Assembly: GCF_014654615.1 (NCBI RefSeq)
Contig: NZ_BNBB01000001.1
Span: forward strand, 124,001 to 188,000
Length of the DNA: 64,000 nt
Direction: 5' to 3'
DNA from: Streptosporangium violaceochromogenes
GTDB lineage: Bacteria; Actinomycetota; Actinomycetes; Streptosporangiales; Streptosporangiaceae
Shown here: positions 24,911 to 35,095 of the stretch, in pieces
Layout of the letters: every line of letters starts with the position of its first letter
How positions within the stretch are numbered: position 1 is the first letter of the stretch
Program-made: the position numbers and the translations under genes
Notes under the pieces: model-generated
Database searches by the model: none
What the model saw: only the letters and a program-made list of their open reading frames with translations
What the model was told of the DNA's origin: nothing

Positions 24911-26040
24911 GAGAACCTCCCTTTTCCCACGGCCCACGCACGGGGCCCGTCCCCGTGGATCCGGCCGGAGCCTTCGGTCAGCGGCTTCCCTGAGCCGCCC
25001 CAGCGGAGCTGGATCAGCTCGGCGGCGATGGAGACCGCGGTCTCCTCGGGGGTACGCGCGCCCAGGTCCAGCCCGATCGGGGAGCGGAGCCGCTTCAGCT
25101 CGGCCTCCCCCAGGCCCGCGCGCGCGAGCCGCTCCAGGCGGTCCTCGTGGGTACGGCGCGAGCCCATCGCGCCGACGTAGCCCGCGGGGGTGCGCAACGC
25201 CACCTCCAGCAGCGGGACGTCGAACCGTGGATCGTGGGTGAGCACGCAGATCGCGGTCCGCTCGTCCACGGTGATCGAGCTGAGATAGTCATGCGGCCAC
25301 TTGACGACCACCTCGTCGGCCTCGGGGAAGCGCTTGGCGGTGGCGAAGACCGGCCGGGCGTCGCAGACGACCACGTGGTAGCCGAGGAACTTGCCGATCC
25401 TGGCGACCGCGGCGGCGAAGTCGATCGCGCCGAAGACCAGCATCCGGGGCGGCGGGGCGAAGGAGTGCACGAAGACGGCCAGGTCGTCCAGGCGCCGCTC
25501 ACCCCGCGCGCCGTACCGGCGGACCCCGGTGAGCCCCTGCGCGAGCATGCCCCGGGCGTCGTCGTCCACCGCCTCGTCGAGCCTGGCCACACCCAGCGAG
25601 CCCGAGGAGCGCTCCGGCCAGACCACCCGGCGGGCGCCGACGGCCCCGGGGCCCGAAAGGACGGTCGCCACCGCCACCGGCTCGTGTTCCCGCACCGAGC
25701 CCGCGACCTCCCCCAGCTCGGGAAAGGTCGCGCGCGACACCGGCTCGACGAACACGTCCAGGACGCCTCCGCAGGTCAGGCCGACGGAGAAGGCGTCGTC
25801 GTCGCTCACGCCGTAACGCCTCAGGACCGGCGTCCCCGAGGCGACCACCTCGCCGGCCAGCTCGTAGACGGCGCCCTCGACGCAGCCGCCCGAGACGCTG
25901 CCCTCCGCCTCCCCGCCCAGGACCGCCATGGAGGCGCCGGGGGGCCGGGGGGCGCTGCGGAAGGTGGCGACCACGGTCGCCAGGCCGAACGTCTCCCCCG
26001 CCTCCCACCACCGCACGATCTGCGACAGCACCTCACGCAT
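24907..26040 (-). CDS. XdhC/CoxI-family molybdenum hydroxylase maturation factor
   Basis: XdhC-family proteins hold and sulfurate the molybdenum cofactor for insertion into xanthine or CO dehydrogenase. The ATG at 26038-26040 (MREVLSQIVRWWEAGETFGLATVV) gives 377 residues and overlaps the preceding gene by eight bases. The N-terminal half holds GSVSGGCVEGAVYELA with the conserved cysteine, and the C-terminal half holds a Rossmann-type domain with CDARPVFATAKRFPEADEVV and GYVGAMGSRRTHEDR. It belongs to a four-gene accessory set read towards lower coordinates. Confidence 0.92.
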   Translation of the reverse strand: MREVLSQIVRWWEAGETFGLATVVATFRSAPRPPGASMAVLGGEAEGSVSGGCVEGAVYELAGEVVASGTPVLRRYGVSDDDAFSVGLTCGGVLDVFVEPVSRATFPELGEVAGSVREHEPVAVATVLSGPGAVGARRVVWPERSSGSLGVARLDEAVDDDARGMLAQGLTGVRRYGARGERRLDDLAVFVHSFAPPPRMLVFGAIDFAAAVARIGKFLGYHVVVCDARPVFATAKRFPEADEVVVKWPHDYLSSITVDERTAICVLTHDPRFDVPLLEVALRTPAGYVGAMGSRRTHEDRLERLARAGLGEAELKRLRSPIGLDLGARTPEETAVSIAAELIQLRWGGSGKPLTEGSGRIHGDGPRAWAVGKGRFS

Positions 26041-27178
26041 GGGCCCCTCCAAGCAGCCTCGCCAGTTCCTCGAAGGCGGCCAGGCTGTGCCCGGCCACGA
26101 AGTCGTCAATGTACGGCAGCGCGGCGCGGATCCCGGCGGTGAGCGGCCGGTAGCCCTCCCGCCCCTTGTGCGGGTTGGCCCAGATCACCCGGTGCGCCAT
26201 CCGGGACAGCCGGGCCATCTGCGCGGCGAGCAGCGAGACGTCGCCCCGCTCCCAGCCGTCGGAGGCGATCACGACCGTCGCGCCCCGGGCGTCGTTCAGC
26301 GCCAGGAACCTGCGCAGTTCCTCCCCCAGCCGGGTGCCGCCGCTCCAGTCGGGGATGGCCGCGGAGGCGGCGTCCATCGCGGTGGAGGGGTCGCGGTGGC
26401 GCAGCTCGGCGGTGAGGCGGGTCAGGCGGGTGCCTGCGCTGAACACCTCGGTGGCCCGGGGCTCGGCGCGCAGCAGCGCGTGCCCGAGACGGAGCAGGGT
26501 GTCGGCGTAGGGGCTCATGGAGCCGCTGACGTCGACCAGCAGCACCACCCGGCGGGGTCTGGCGCGGTGGGCGCGGTAGCGGAGCCGGGCGGTCTCGCCC
26601 CCGCGCCGCAGGGTCTCGCGGACCGTCGCCCCGCCGTCCAGCCGCCCCCGGCGCGAAGGCCCGAACCTCCGCGACCGGCGCCGCTCGCGACCGGCCCGCA
26701 TCAGCGCGAGCAGCCGCCGCGCCTCGGTCAGCTCCGCCTCGGTCATCGCGGCCACGTCCCGGTTGCGCAGGACCTCCGCCGCGCTCGCGCTCGCCACGCG
26801 TGCGGGGCGCTCGTCGCCGCCGTCGCCGCCGGACGGCACGGCGGTGTGGCGGATCACGACGAGGCCGGCCCGCCGGCCGCGGCCCGCGCGCCGTCCCCCG
26901 AAGTAGGCCCGGAAGACCCGGTCGTAGCGGGGCAGGTCGTCGGCGGAGGCGCACAGGGTGAGACGGCCCGCCCAGTAGACGTCACGCGGCCGGGTGGCGT
27001 CCAGGTGGGACAGCGCCCGCAGCAGGCTCTGGGTCCGCTCGTGGTCGGCGGGGACCCCGGCGGCGCGCAGCGTCCGGGCGAACCCGGTCATCACGGCCAC
27101 CAGGTCCCGGGGCGTGCCCGCGCGGGCCGGGCCGGGCCGGCCGTTCCCGGGCTCGGGGGTCTCAGGCACGGAGATCAC
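26033..27178 (-). CDS. CoxE-like VWA-domain protein
   Basis: A 381-residue cytoplasmic protein with a C-terminal von Willebrand A domain carrying the MIDAS motif DVSGSMSPYAD near residue 217, preceded by an arginine-rich region. Family members (CoxE) work with a MoxR-type ATPase (CoxD) in assembling the metal cluster of CO dehydrogenase. The gene overlaps the ATPase by 17 bp and xdhC by eight bases. The GTG start at 27178 is the first possible; a GTG three codons later is an alternative. Confidence 0.9.
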   Translation of the reverse strand: MISVPETPEPGNGRPGPARAGTPRDLVAVMTGFARTLRAAGVPADHERTQSLLRALSHLDATRPRDVYWAGRLTLCASADDLPRYDRVFRAYFGGRRAGRGRRAGLVVIRHTAVPSGGDGGDERPARVASASAAEVLRNRDVAAMTEAELTEARRLLALMRAGRERRRSRRFGPSRRGRLDGGATVRETLRRGGETARLRYRAHRARPRRVVLLVDVSGSMSPYADTLLRLGHALLRAEPRATEVFSAGTRLTRLTAELRHRDPSTAMDAASAAIPDWSGGTRLGEELRRFLALNDARGATVVIASDGWERGDVSLLAAQMARLSRMAHRVIWANPHKGREGYRPLTAGIRAALPYIDDFVAGHSLAAFEELARLLGGAHA

Positions 27179-28064
27179 CCAGGAGCCCGCCCCCGAGCAC
27201 GGCCTCGTGGTCCTCGCGATGCTTGAGCAGGGCGCCCAGCGTGGCCGCCGCCAGGCCGGGGTCCAGCGTCCGGGCGCCGAGGGTCAGCAGGGCCTCGGCC
27301 CAGTCGAGGCTCTCGGCGATGCCCGGGGGCTTGATCAGCCCGGCCCCGCGGAGCCGTCCCGCCGCCGCGGCGACCTGCTCGGCGAGGGCCGCGGAGCAGG
27401 CGGGCAGGCGCCGCAGCAGGATCGCCACCTCCCGGTCGAAGGAGGGGTGCTCCAGCCAGTGGTAGAGGCAGCGCCGCTTGAGGGCGTCGTGCACCTCGCG
27501 GGTGCGGTTGGAGGTCAGCACGACCACCGGGGGCCTTTCGGCGCGGATCGTGCCGAGCTCGGGGACGGTGATCGCGAAGTCCGAGAGCACCTCCAGCAGG
27601 ATCGCCTCGAACTCGACGTCGGCCCGGTCGATCTCGTCGATGAGCAGCACGCTGGGCTGGGTCTCGACGGCCCTCAGCAGCGGCCGGGCGACCAGGAACC
27701 GGCGGTCGTAGACCTCCGTCTCCAGCCGGGCGGCGTCGGCCGCCCCTTGCGCCTCCGCGGCCTTGAGGTGCAGCAGCTGGCGGGCGAAGTCCCAGTCGTA
27801 GAGCGCCTGGGGGCCGTCGAGGCCCTCGTAGCACTGCAGCCGGATCAGCGGGGCCTCCAGCACGGCCGCGAGCGTCCTGGCCAGCTCGGTCTTGCCGACG
27901 CCGGCCTCGCCTTCGAGCAGCAGGGGGCGTCCCATCCGCAGCGCCAGGAACGCCGCGACGACCAGCCCCTCATCGGCGAGGTAGTCCTGCCGATCGAGCA
28001 GTTCCCCGAGCTCTCCGGGAGACCTCACATCCGATACGTCCGGCGCCCCGCCTGTCCTCACCAC
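27162..28064 (-). CDS. CoxD/MoxR-type AAA+ ATPase
   Basis: A 300-residue AAA+ ATPase with Walker A GEAGVGKTELART near residue 51, Walker B VLLIDEIDRAD near residue 140 and the sensor LTSNRTREVHDALKRRCLYHW. This form, with YEGLDGPQALYDWDFARQLL, is typical of CoxD-like proteins rather than the other MoxR gene in this window. It opens the accessory operon ATPase-VWA-XdhC-MobA. The start is one of two adjacent GTG codons (28064 or 28061); the second is better placed after TGAGGT. Confidence 0.91.
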   Translation of the reverse strand: MVRTGGAPDVSDVRSPGELGELLDRQDYLADEGLVVAAFLALRMGRPLLLEGEAGVGKTELARTLAAVLEAPLIRLQCYEGLDGPQALYDWDFARQLLHLKAAEAQGAADAARLETEVYDRRFLVARPLLRAVETQPSVLLIDEIDRADVEFEAILLEVLSDFAITVPELGTIRAERPPVVVLTSNRTREVHDALKRRCLYHWLEHPSFDREVAILLRRLPACSAALAEQVAAAAGRLRGAGLIKPPGIAESLDWAEALLTLGARTLDPGLAAATLGALLKHREDHEAVLGGGLLGDLRA

Positions 28065-28233
28065 GACCTCAGGCTACGCCCGCGCCCTTCGCCGTGAGCG
28101 GGGACGCCGCCCCGGGCGCCCTCCGGCGCCCCTGACGAGCGCCCCTGACGAGGGTGTGGACGGCGCCGGGCCGGCGCCGTCCCCGGGCGGGGAGCCGGGA
28201 CGCTCTCGCGAAGGGGGCGTATCCTCACGACCC

Positions 28234-29574
28234 GTGAAGAACCTGATCCGGCGGATCGGCACACCGCCGAGAGTCGTGGTGGCCGCCTTCCTGACGGTGG
28301 TCCTCGCGGGATGGGGTCTGCTGTCGCTTCCCGTCTCGGTCGCGGGCGGCCAGGAGCCGTCGTGGACCTCCGCCCTGTTCACCGCGACCTCGGCGGTCTG
28401 CGTCACCGGGCTCGCCGTGCACGACACGGGGGTGCACTGGACGTTCTTCGGTGAGACGGTGATCCTGGTGCTGATGCAGGTCGGAGGCTTCGGGATCATG
28501 TCGCTGGCCTCGATCCTCGCGCTGATCGTCTCCGGCAGGCTCGGCCTGCGCGCCCGGCTCAGCACCCAGATGGAGACCAAGAGCCCGGCCCCCGGCGACG
28601 TGCGCCGGGTGGTCGCGGGAGTCGTCAGGATCACGCTGGCGGTCGAGGCCCTGACCGCCGCCGTGCTCGCCGTCCGCCTCGTCACCGAGTACGGCGAGCG
28701 GCCCGCCCGCGCCCTGTACCAGGGGGTCTTCCACGCGGTCTCGGCGTTCACCAACGCCGGGTTCACGCTCTGGCCCGGCAGCGCGACGCGCTTCGTGGCC
28801 GACCCGCTGATCTGCCTGCCCCTGGCGCTGACGGTGGTCGCCGGCGGGCTCGGTTTCCCGGTCTACGCCGCGCTCCGGCGGCACTGGCGCCACCCGGCGC
28901 GCTGGCCGCTGCACACCAGGATCACCGTGGGGACGACCGCGGTCCTGCTGTTCGGCGGGGCCGTCGCCGTGACCCTTATCGAGTGGGGCAATCCGGCCAC
29001 CCTGGGCGGTCTGCCGCCGGGGCAGCGCGTCATGGCCGGCTTCTTCTACAGCGCCATGACCCGCAGCGGCGGCATGAACTCCGTGGACGTCTCCCAGATG
29101 CACGAGAGCACCTGGCTGGTCGGCGACATGCTGATGTTCGTCGGGGCGGGCAGCGCGAGCACCGGCGGCGGCATCAAGGTGACGACGTTCGCCCTGCTCG
29201 GCTACGTCATCCTCGCCGAGCTGCGCGGTGAGCCCGACGTCGCGACCGGCCGCCGCCGCGTGCCCGAGCAGCTCCAGCGCCAGGCGCTGACGATCGCCCT
29301 GATCAGCGTGGCGGCGGTCGCCCTCGGGACGTTCGTCCTGATGACGCTCACCTCGTTCCCGCTCGACCGGGTGCTGTTCGAGGCGATCTCCGCCTTCGGT
29401 ACGGTCGGACTGTCGACGGGTATCACCGCCGATCTCGGCCCGGCCGGGCATCTGGTCCTCACGGCCCTGATGCTCATCGGCCGGCTCGGCCCGGTGACCC
29501 TCGGCGCCGCCCTGGCGCTGCGCGTCCAGACCCGTCGGTTCCGCTACCCGGAGGAGCGTGTCCTCGTTGGCTGA
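28234..29574 (+). CDS. TrkH/KtrB-type potassium channel subunit
   Basis: The membrane pore of a Trk/Ktr potassium uptake system. The 446-residue protein has the four pore-loop repeats with selectivity-filter glycines: TSAVCVTGLAV, SAFTNAGFTLW, MTRSGGMNSVD and SAFGTVGLSTG. The GTG start (28234) has no nearby ribosome-binding site; TATCCT ends nine bases before it, so a leaderless mRNA is possible. It overlaps the regulatory subunit by 17 bp. The selection between K+ and Na+ dependence cannot be read. Confidence 0.93.
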   Translation: MKNLIRRIGTPPRVVVAAFLTVVLAGWGLLSLPVSVAGGQEPSWTSALFTATSAVCVTGLAVHDTGVHWTFFGETVILVLMQVGGFGIMSLASILALIVSGRLGLRARLSTQMETKSPAPGDVRRVVAGVVRITLAVEALTAAVLAVRLVTEYGERPARALYQGVFHAVSAFTNAGFTLWPGSATRFVADPLICLPLALTVVAGGLGFPVYAALRRHWRHPARWPLHTRITVGTTAVLLFGGAVAVTLIEWGNPATLGGLPPGQRVMAGFFYSAMTRSGGMNSVDVSQMHESTWLVGDMLMFVGAGSASTGGGIKVTTFALLGYVILAELRGEPDVATGRRRVPEQLQRQALTIALISVAAVALGTFVLMTLTSFPLDRVLFEAISAFGTVGLSTGITADLGPAGHLVLTALMLIGRLGPVTLGAALALRVQTRRFRYPEERVLVG

Positions 29575-30235
29575 CAGGAAGATCCGTGACAACGCGGTCG
29601 TGGTGATCGGCCTGGGCAGGTTCGGCGGCGCGCTGGCGCTGGAGCTGGTGGAGCGCGACGTCGAGGTGCTGGGCGTCGACAGCGACCCCAGGAACGTGCA
29701 GCGCCTTTCCGGGCAGCTCACCCACGTGGTCTGCGCCGACTCCACCGACCCCGACGCGCTGACGCAGCTGGGCGTCGCCGAGTTCGGCAGGGCCGTGGTG
29801 GGCATCGGCACCGACATCGAGGCGAGCATCCTCACCACCTCGATCCTGGCCGATCTCGGCGTCCCGGACATCTGGGCCAAGTCGATCAACCGCCGGCACA
29901 GCCGGATCCTGGAACGGGTCGGCGCCCACCACGTGGTGCAGCCCGAGCACGACATGGGCGAGCGGGTCGCGCACCTGGTCACCGGCCGGATGCTCGACTA
30001 CGTCGAGGTCGACGAGGACTACGCCCTGGTCAAGACCAAGGCCCCGCGCTGGGCGGAGGACAGGACGCTCGGCGACCTCGGCATCCGCAGGAAGTACGGC
30101 GTGACCGTGGTCGGCATCAAGAAGCCCGGCGGCCGGTTCACCTACGCCACCTCCGACACGAGCGTCCAGCGGGACGACATCCTGCTGGTCGCCGGCCGGA
30201 CCGGCCTGGCCGAGCGCTTCGCCGAGGAGACCTGA
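29558..30235 (+). CDS. TrkA/KtrA-type potassium uptake regulator
   Basis: The cytoplasmic RCK subunit that gates TrkH in response to nucleotides. The 225-residue protein has the Rossmann loop VVIGLGRFGGALALEL (GxGxxG), the acidic strand end VDSDPRNVQRL, and a C-terminal RCK_C domain (VDEDYALVKTKAP onward). The GTG at 29558 is used here; a TTG at 29567 in the same frame is an alternative, with GGAGGAG ten bases upstream. Overlap with trkH implies coupled translation. Confidence 0.92.
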   Translation: MSSLADRKIRDNAVVVIGLGRFGGALALELVERDVEVLGVDSDPRNVQRLSGQLTHVVCADSTDPDALTQLGVAEFGRAVVGIGTDIEASILTTSILADLGVPDIWAKSINRRHSRILERVGAHHVVQPEHDMGERVAHLVTGRMLDYVEVDEDYALVKTKAPRWAEDRTLGDLGIRRKYGVTVVGIKKPGGRFTYATSDTSVQRDDILLVAGRTGLAERFAEET

Positions 30236-30326
30236 CCGCGGGCGCGTTCAGGTCCGGACGGGCGGCCCCGGCCGGACCCGCCGCCCGGGGTTCCCGGCCC
30301 TGCGGGGCGAAGGGCCCCCGTACGGC

Positions 30327-30785
30327 TCAGGGCCTCTCCTCGGCCTCGCCGCGCTCCCGGATGAGGGCCGCCAGCTCCCGGACCTGCCGGACGGTGCGTT
30401 CCTTCTCCGACCCCTGCAGCCCCATCGCCCCGACGGTCATGCCGTCGGCGAAGTCGAGCTTCGCCCAGGGCTCGCCGTCGACCAGCGTGACCGCGAGCAC
30501 CTCGGGCCACTCGTAGCGGTGCACCCGCAAGGGGTTGACCACGGTGATCCCCCCCTCGTCCGCCTTGACCCGGCAGCGCCCCAGCAGGTGCAGCACCCCG
30601 GCGATCGCCCCGCCGAGCAGGATCATGGCGATCCGGTCGGCCACGGTGAAGGGCGGCGGCAGGAAGATCGCCATCAGCAGGGCGCCCGTCATGATCAGCC
30701 CGGCGAAGCCGTAGGCCACGGCGCGGCCCCTCCTCGGCCGCCACACCACGGGCAGCGGAGGGGGAGGTACGCTCTCGGGAATCAC
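30327..30785 (-). CDS. PH-domain membrane protein
   Basis: A 152-residue protein with two membrane segments (about 25-70) followed by a bacterial PH-like domain containing CRVKADEGGITVVNPLRVHRYEWPEV (quoted in part) and ending in a charged helix. Proteins of this type sit next to ribH in many actinobacteria, but no role in flavin synthesis is known. It is downstream of ribH, separated by a likely terminator. Confidence 0.8.
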   Translation of the reverse strand: MIPESVPPPPLPVVWRPRRGRAVAYGFAGLIMTGALLMAIFLPPPFTVADRIAMILLGGAIAGVLHLLGRCRVKADEGGITVVNPLRVHRYEWPEVLAVTLVDGEPWAKLDFADGMTVGAMGLQGSEKERTVRQVRELAALIRERGEAEERP

Positions 30786-30810
30786 GTGCGGATCACGATC
30801 CTTCGGGAAA

Positions 30811-30839
30811 CCGGCGGCTCACGGCGCCGTGACCGCCGG
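30811..30839 (-). terminator. Hairpin downstream of ribH
   Basis: CCGGCGG-c-TCACGGC (30811-30825) pairs with GCCGTGA-CCGCCGG (30826-30839), a 14-bp stem with one bulged base. On the minus strand it is followed by TTTCCC. It lies 104 bp after the ribH stop and 26 bp before the PH-domain gene start, so it probably separates the two. Confidence 0.5.
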
Positions 30840-30942
30840 TCACGGCGCCGAACGCAATGTATCGCACCGCGCCCCGGCGCCCGCCGCCGCACCGTTCCTC
30901 CGTGAGGGATCCCGGAGCCCGCCGGTCCCCTCCCGGGCGTTT

Positions 30943-32683
<1,741 letters not shown>

Positions 32684-32835
32684 ACAGCCTCCTTGGGGGC
32701 GAGCACGGTCGCCGACCGGTGCTCCTTCGGGCGGGTGGGGGATCCGGCGGGGGTGAGGGGGGCGCGGCGCGCGAGCCCGGAGAGCGGATCGCTCCAGGCC
32801 GTCCACGGGCCGGGACGCCGGGAGCGCGGGCCGGC

Positions 32836-33444
32836 TCACGGGGTGCCCACGGTGCCGTAGGCGCCGAGGAGCTTCTCCACGTGCTTGGCGATCACGTCGA
32901 CCTCCAGGTTCACCGGGTCGCCCGGCCGCTTGGCGCCGAGGGTGGTCAGGCGCAGGGTCGTCGGGATCAGCCCGACCGAGAAGCCCCCGATGTCCACGCC
33001 GGCCACGGTCAGGCTGACGCCGTCCACCGCGATCGAGCCCTTCTCGACCACGTAGCGGGCCAGCCCGGCCGGCAGCGAGAACCGGACGACCTCCCAGTGC
33101 TCGCCCGGTTCGCGCGACAGCAAGGTGCCGGTGCCGTCCACGTGGCCCTGCACGATGTGGCCGCCCAGGCGTCCGTCGGCGCGGACGGCACGCTCCAGGT
33201 TGACCGGGGAGCCGGGGCGCAGGGCGCCCAGGGAGCTGCGGTCGAGGGTCTCCTTCATCACGTCGGCGGTGAACACCTCCCCCTCGACGTCCACCACGGT
33301 CAGGCAGACCCCGTTGACGGCGATCGAGTCCCCGTGCCCGGCGTCACCGGTGACGACCTTTCCCCGGATCGCCACCCGGGCGGCGTCCCCGAGCGACTCG
33401 ATCGCGGCGATCTCGCCTAGTTCCTCAACGATTCCGGTGAACAT
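32836..33444 (-). CDS. ribE: Riboflavin synthase, alpha subunit
   Basis: Riboflavin synthase dismutates two lumazine molecules to riboflavin. The ATG at 33442-33444 gives [14 protein letters not shown], the invariant family start, with GAAGGAG seven bases upstream, and 202 residues. The two lumazine-binding repeats are visible ([14 protein letters not shown] near residue 37 and [16 protein letters not shown] near residue 135). It is the first gene after the FMN riboswitch. Confidence 0.96.
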   Translation of the reverse strand: MFTGIVEELGEIAAIESLGDAARVAIRGKVVTGDAGHGDSIAVNGVCLTVVDVEGEVFTADVMKETLDRSSLGALRPGSPVNLERAVRADGRLGGHIVQGHVDGTGTLLSREPGEHWEVVRFSLPAGLARYVVEKGSIAVDGVSLTVAGVDIGGFSVGLIPTTLRLTTLGAKRPGDPVNLEVDVIAKHVEKLLGAYGTVGTP

Positions 33445-33673
33445 CCGAAAGCTCCTTCGCGGGGTAGGCGACCGGCCCGGTCGCGGGGCGGCCGGCCCGG
33501 GCACGGGCGCGGCGGAGACGCCGAGACGGCGGCGCGGGAGCGCGGAAACACGTGGCGGGGGGAACGGCGGCGCGGAAGCGCGATCGGCGCGATCATCCGG
33601 CGCGGGCGCGCCTGGCCAGTCATCCCGGGACTCCTTCCCGCCGGCGGTGGTCTTCCGCGGCGGCCCCGGGGGA

Positions 33674-33719
33674 TCAAAGGGTGCCTACACCCATAGGCGG
33701 AGGTGCCCTCGAAGGGCAC
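33674..33719 (-). promoter_or_regulatory. Hairpins after the FMN aptamer (possible expression platform)
   Basis: Immediately downstream of the aptamer the minus-strand RNA can form GTGCCC-loop-GGGCAC (33703-33719, with a UUCG in the loop) and then GGGTG-loop-CACCC (33679-33692) followed by TTTG. A competing stem GCCTA/TAGGC overlaps the second hairpin. This suits a termination-type switch, although the U-run is short. The remaining about 230 bases to ribE are GC-rich with no gene. Confidence 0.45.
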
Positions 33720-33729
33720 TCCCCGCCCG

Positions 33730-33856
33730 CGCGCTTCCTCCCATCCGGACTTTGACCGTCGGTCCCGGAATTCCACCGGGTCAACCGGCCGATGGCGTCG
33801 GCCGGGTCGCGGACTGTCACCGCCGGTTCGGATTTTCACCGACCCCGGAGCACGCT
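33730..33856 (-). ncRNA. FMN riboswitch (RFN element)
   Basis: The conserved RFN segments are present in order on the minus strand: CTCCGGGGTCGGTGAAAATC at the 5' end, CCGAACCGGCGGTGACAGTC, GCGACCC, a variable stem, GGTTGACCCGGTGGAATTCC, and ACCGACGGTCAAAGTCCGG followed by ATGGGAGG. The element precedes ribE by about 285 bases. It senses FMN and lowers expression of the riboflavin genes. Confidence 0.95.
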
Positions 33857-33937
33857 GCTCTTCCCTCAGTGTGCCATGTCCGGCAAATGGCGCGGGACTC
33901 CCCTCCACCATGTGGGACGGAGATGCGCCCTGCCGGG

Positions 33938-34765
33938 CTAGGCGGCCCGCCCCTCCGTGATCCTCCGTACCCGCCGGGCGTCGGGACCGTACCTGAACGG
34001 CGCGGGGACCAGGCCGATGCCGGCCTGCAGGGTTCTCAGCGTGGCCGTCGCCCACAGGTCGCCGAGCGGGGTGGCGGGCAGGCCGTACAGCCGGCGGGCC
34101 CAGCGCGGCAGGGTGGCGAAGGCCAGCCCGGTGACCAGGGGGAGGACGGGCCTGAGCGGCAGGAGACGGGCCGGGAGCGAAAGGTTGAGCGAGACACCGA
34201 GCGACCGGCACAGCGGGTGAGGCACCTCGGGGGCGAGGTAGAGGCCCGGGCGCCGCTCTCGGATGTAGGCGCGCAACTCGGCGACGGAGCCCGGGACGTC
34301 GTCCGGGCGCAGGCCGACGACCCGGGCGGCGTCGCGCCACTCGGCCACGAACCGGTCGGCCTCGGCGTCCGTCAGGCGCACCCCCGCCCGGCGGGCGATC
34401 GACAGGTAGGAGTCGACCTCGCCGACGTGGACCCAGCGCAGCGCGTCGGGATCGTCGAGGTGGAACCGCTCACCGGTGTCGGGGTCGAAGGCGGTGAGCC
34501 GGGAGTGGATCCGGCGGACCCGGGCCCCGGCCCGGGCGACCTCGGCGCTCGTGCCGTAGGTGCGCACGCGGACGAACTCGGTGGTGCGGAGGAAACGCGC
34601 CCACGCCTCGGCGGGGTCCATCAGGGCGGAGTTCTGGGCGACGCCCCGCATGGCGCGGGGGTGGAGCCCCTGCATGAGCAGGGCGCGGAAACCCCCGACC
34701 AGCAGGATGGGCTCGCCCATCACCCGCCAGGTCACCGATCCCGGCCCGAACAGCCCGTGGTCCAC
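33938..34765 (-). CDS. DUF2236 (MpaB-like) oxygenase family protein
   Basis: Family members include latex-clearing and mycophenolic-acid-pathway oxygenases that bind a b-type haem through conserved His and Arg residues. The GTG at 34763-34765 has an AGGAGGGAGG stretch upstream and gives 275 residues: VDHGLFGPGSVTWRVMGEP at the N-terminus, then LLMQGLHPRAMRGVAQNS, RFLRTTEFVRVRTYGTSAEV and RWVHVGEVDSYL. The substrate is unknown. It is divergent from the opp operon and occupies the place where ribD or rpe would be expected next to ribE. Confidence 0.85.
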   Translation of the reverse strand: MDHGLFGPGSVTWRVMGEPILLVGGFRALLMQGLHPRAMRGVAQNSALMDPAEAWARFLRTTEFVRVRTYGTSAEVARAGARVRRIHSRLTAFDPDTGERFHLDDPDALRWVHVGEVDSYLSIARRAGVRLTDAEADRFVAEWRDAARVVGLRPDDVPGSVAELRAYIRERRPGLYLAPEVPHPLCRSLGVSLNLSLPARLLPLRPVLPLVTGLAFATLPRWARRLYGLPATPLGDLWATATLRTLQAGIGLVPAPFRYGPDARRVRRITEGRAA

Positions 34766-35095
34766 ACGCCCCCTCCCTCCTCCCGCCCTCCGGCGATCGA
34801 GCGGCGCCCGGGCGGACACGCTAGGGTACCGAGCCACCACCCGGTCAGATCGTCATAGTCACGTCATGGCTGTGTCACAAATCCGTGAATATCAGACCGT
34901 GGGGAATCTCATCATTTCACCTGCCCCCCGGGGGAGGTCAACGGAATTGCAGCCACAACCTGATCTATTTTGCACAACAAAAAAACAAGTAACAGCCAGG
35001 CCATTGATTTGGACCTGACTGTTTTGCGATGGTTCCCCCAGATACCACTCAGCATCCTCTACCGCTCAGCCATCCTCCTTGGGGGCTCCCGCACG
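34766..35095. other. Divergent intergenic region upstream of the opp operon
   Basis: This 330-bp region is much richer in A and T than its surroundings, with an A-run at 34978-34985 and several TTG/TATT elements, and probably holds the opp promoter. TTGCAG (34945-34950) is followed after only 13 bases by TATTTT, so no pair with standard spacing could be assigned. No gene or strong hairpin was seen. Confidence 0.5.

Noticed and set aside
33417-34340. A minus-strand frame running through the FMN riboswitch
   Set aside because: It covers the conserved aptamer and overlaps two well-supported genes in another frame; composition only.
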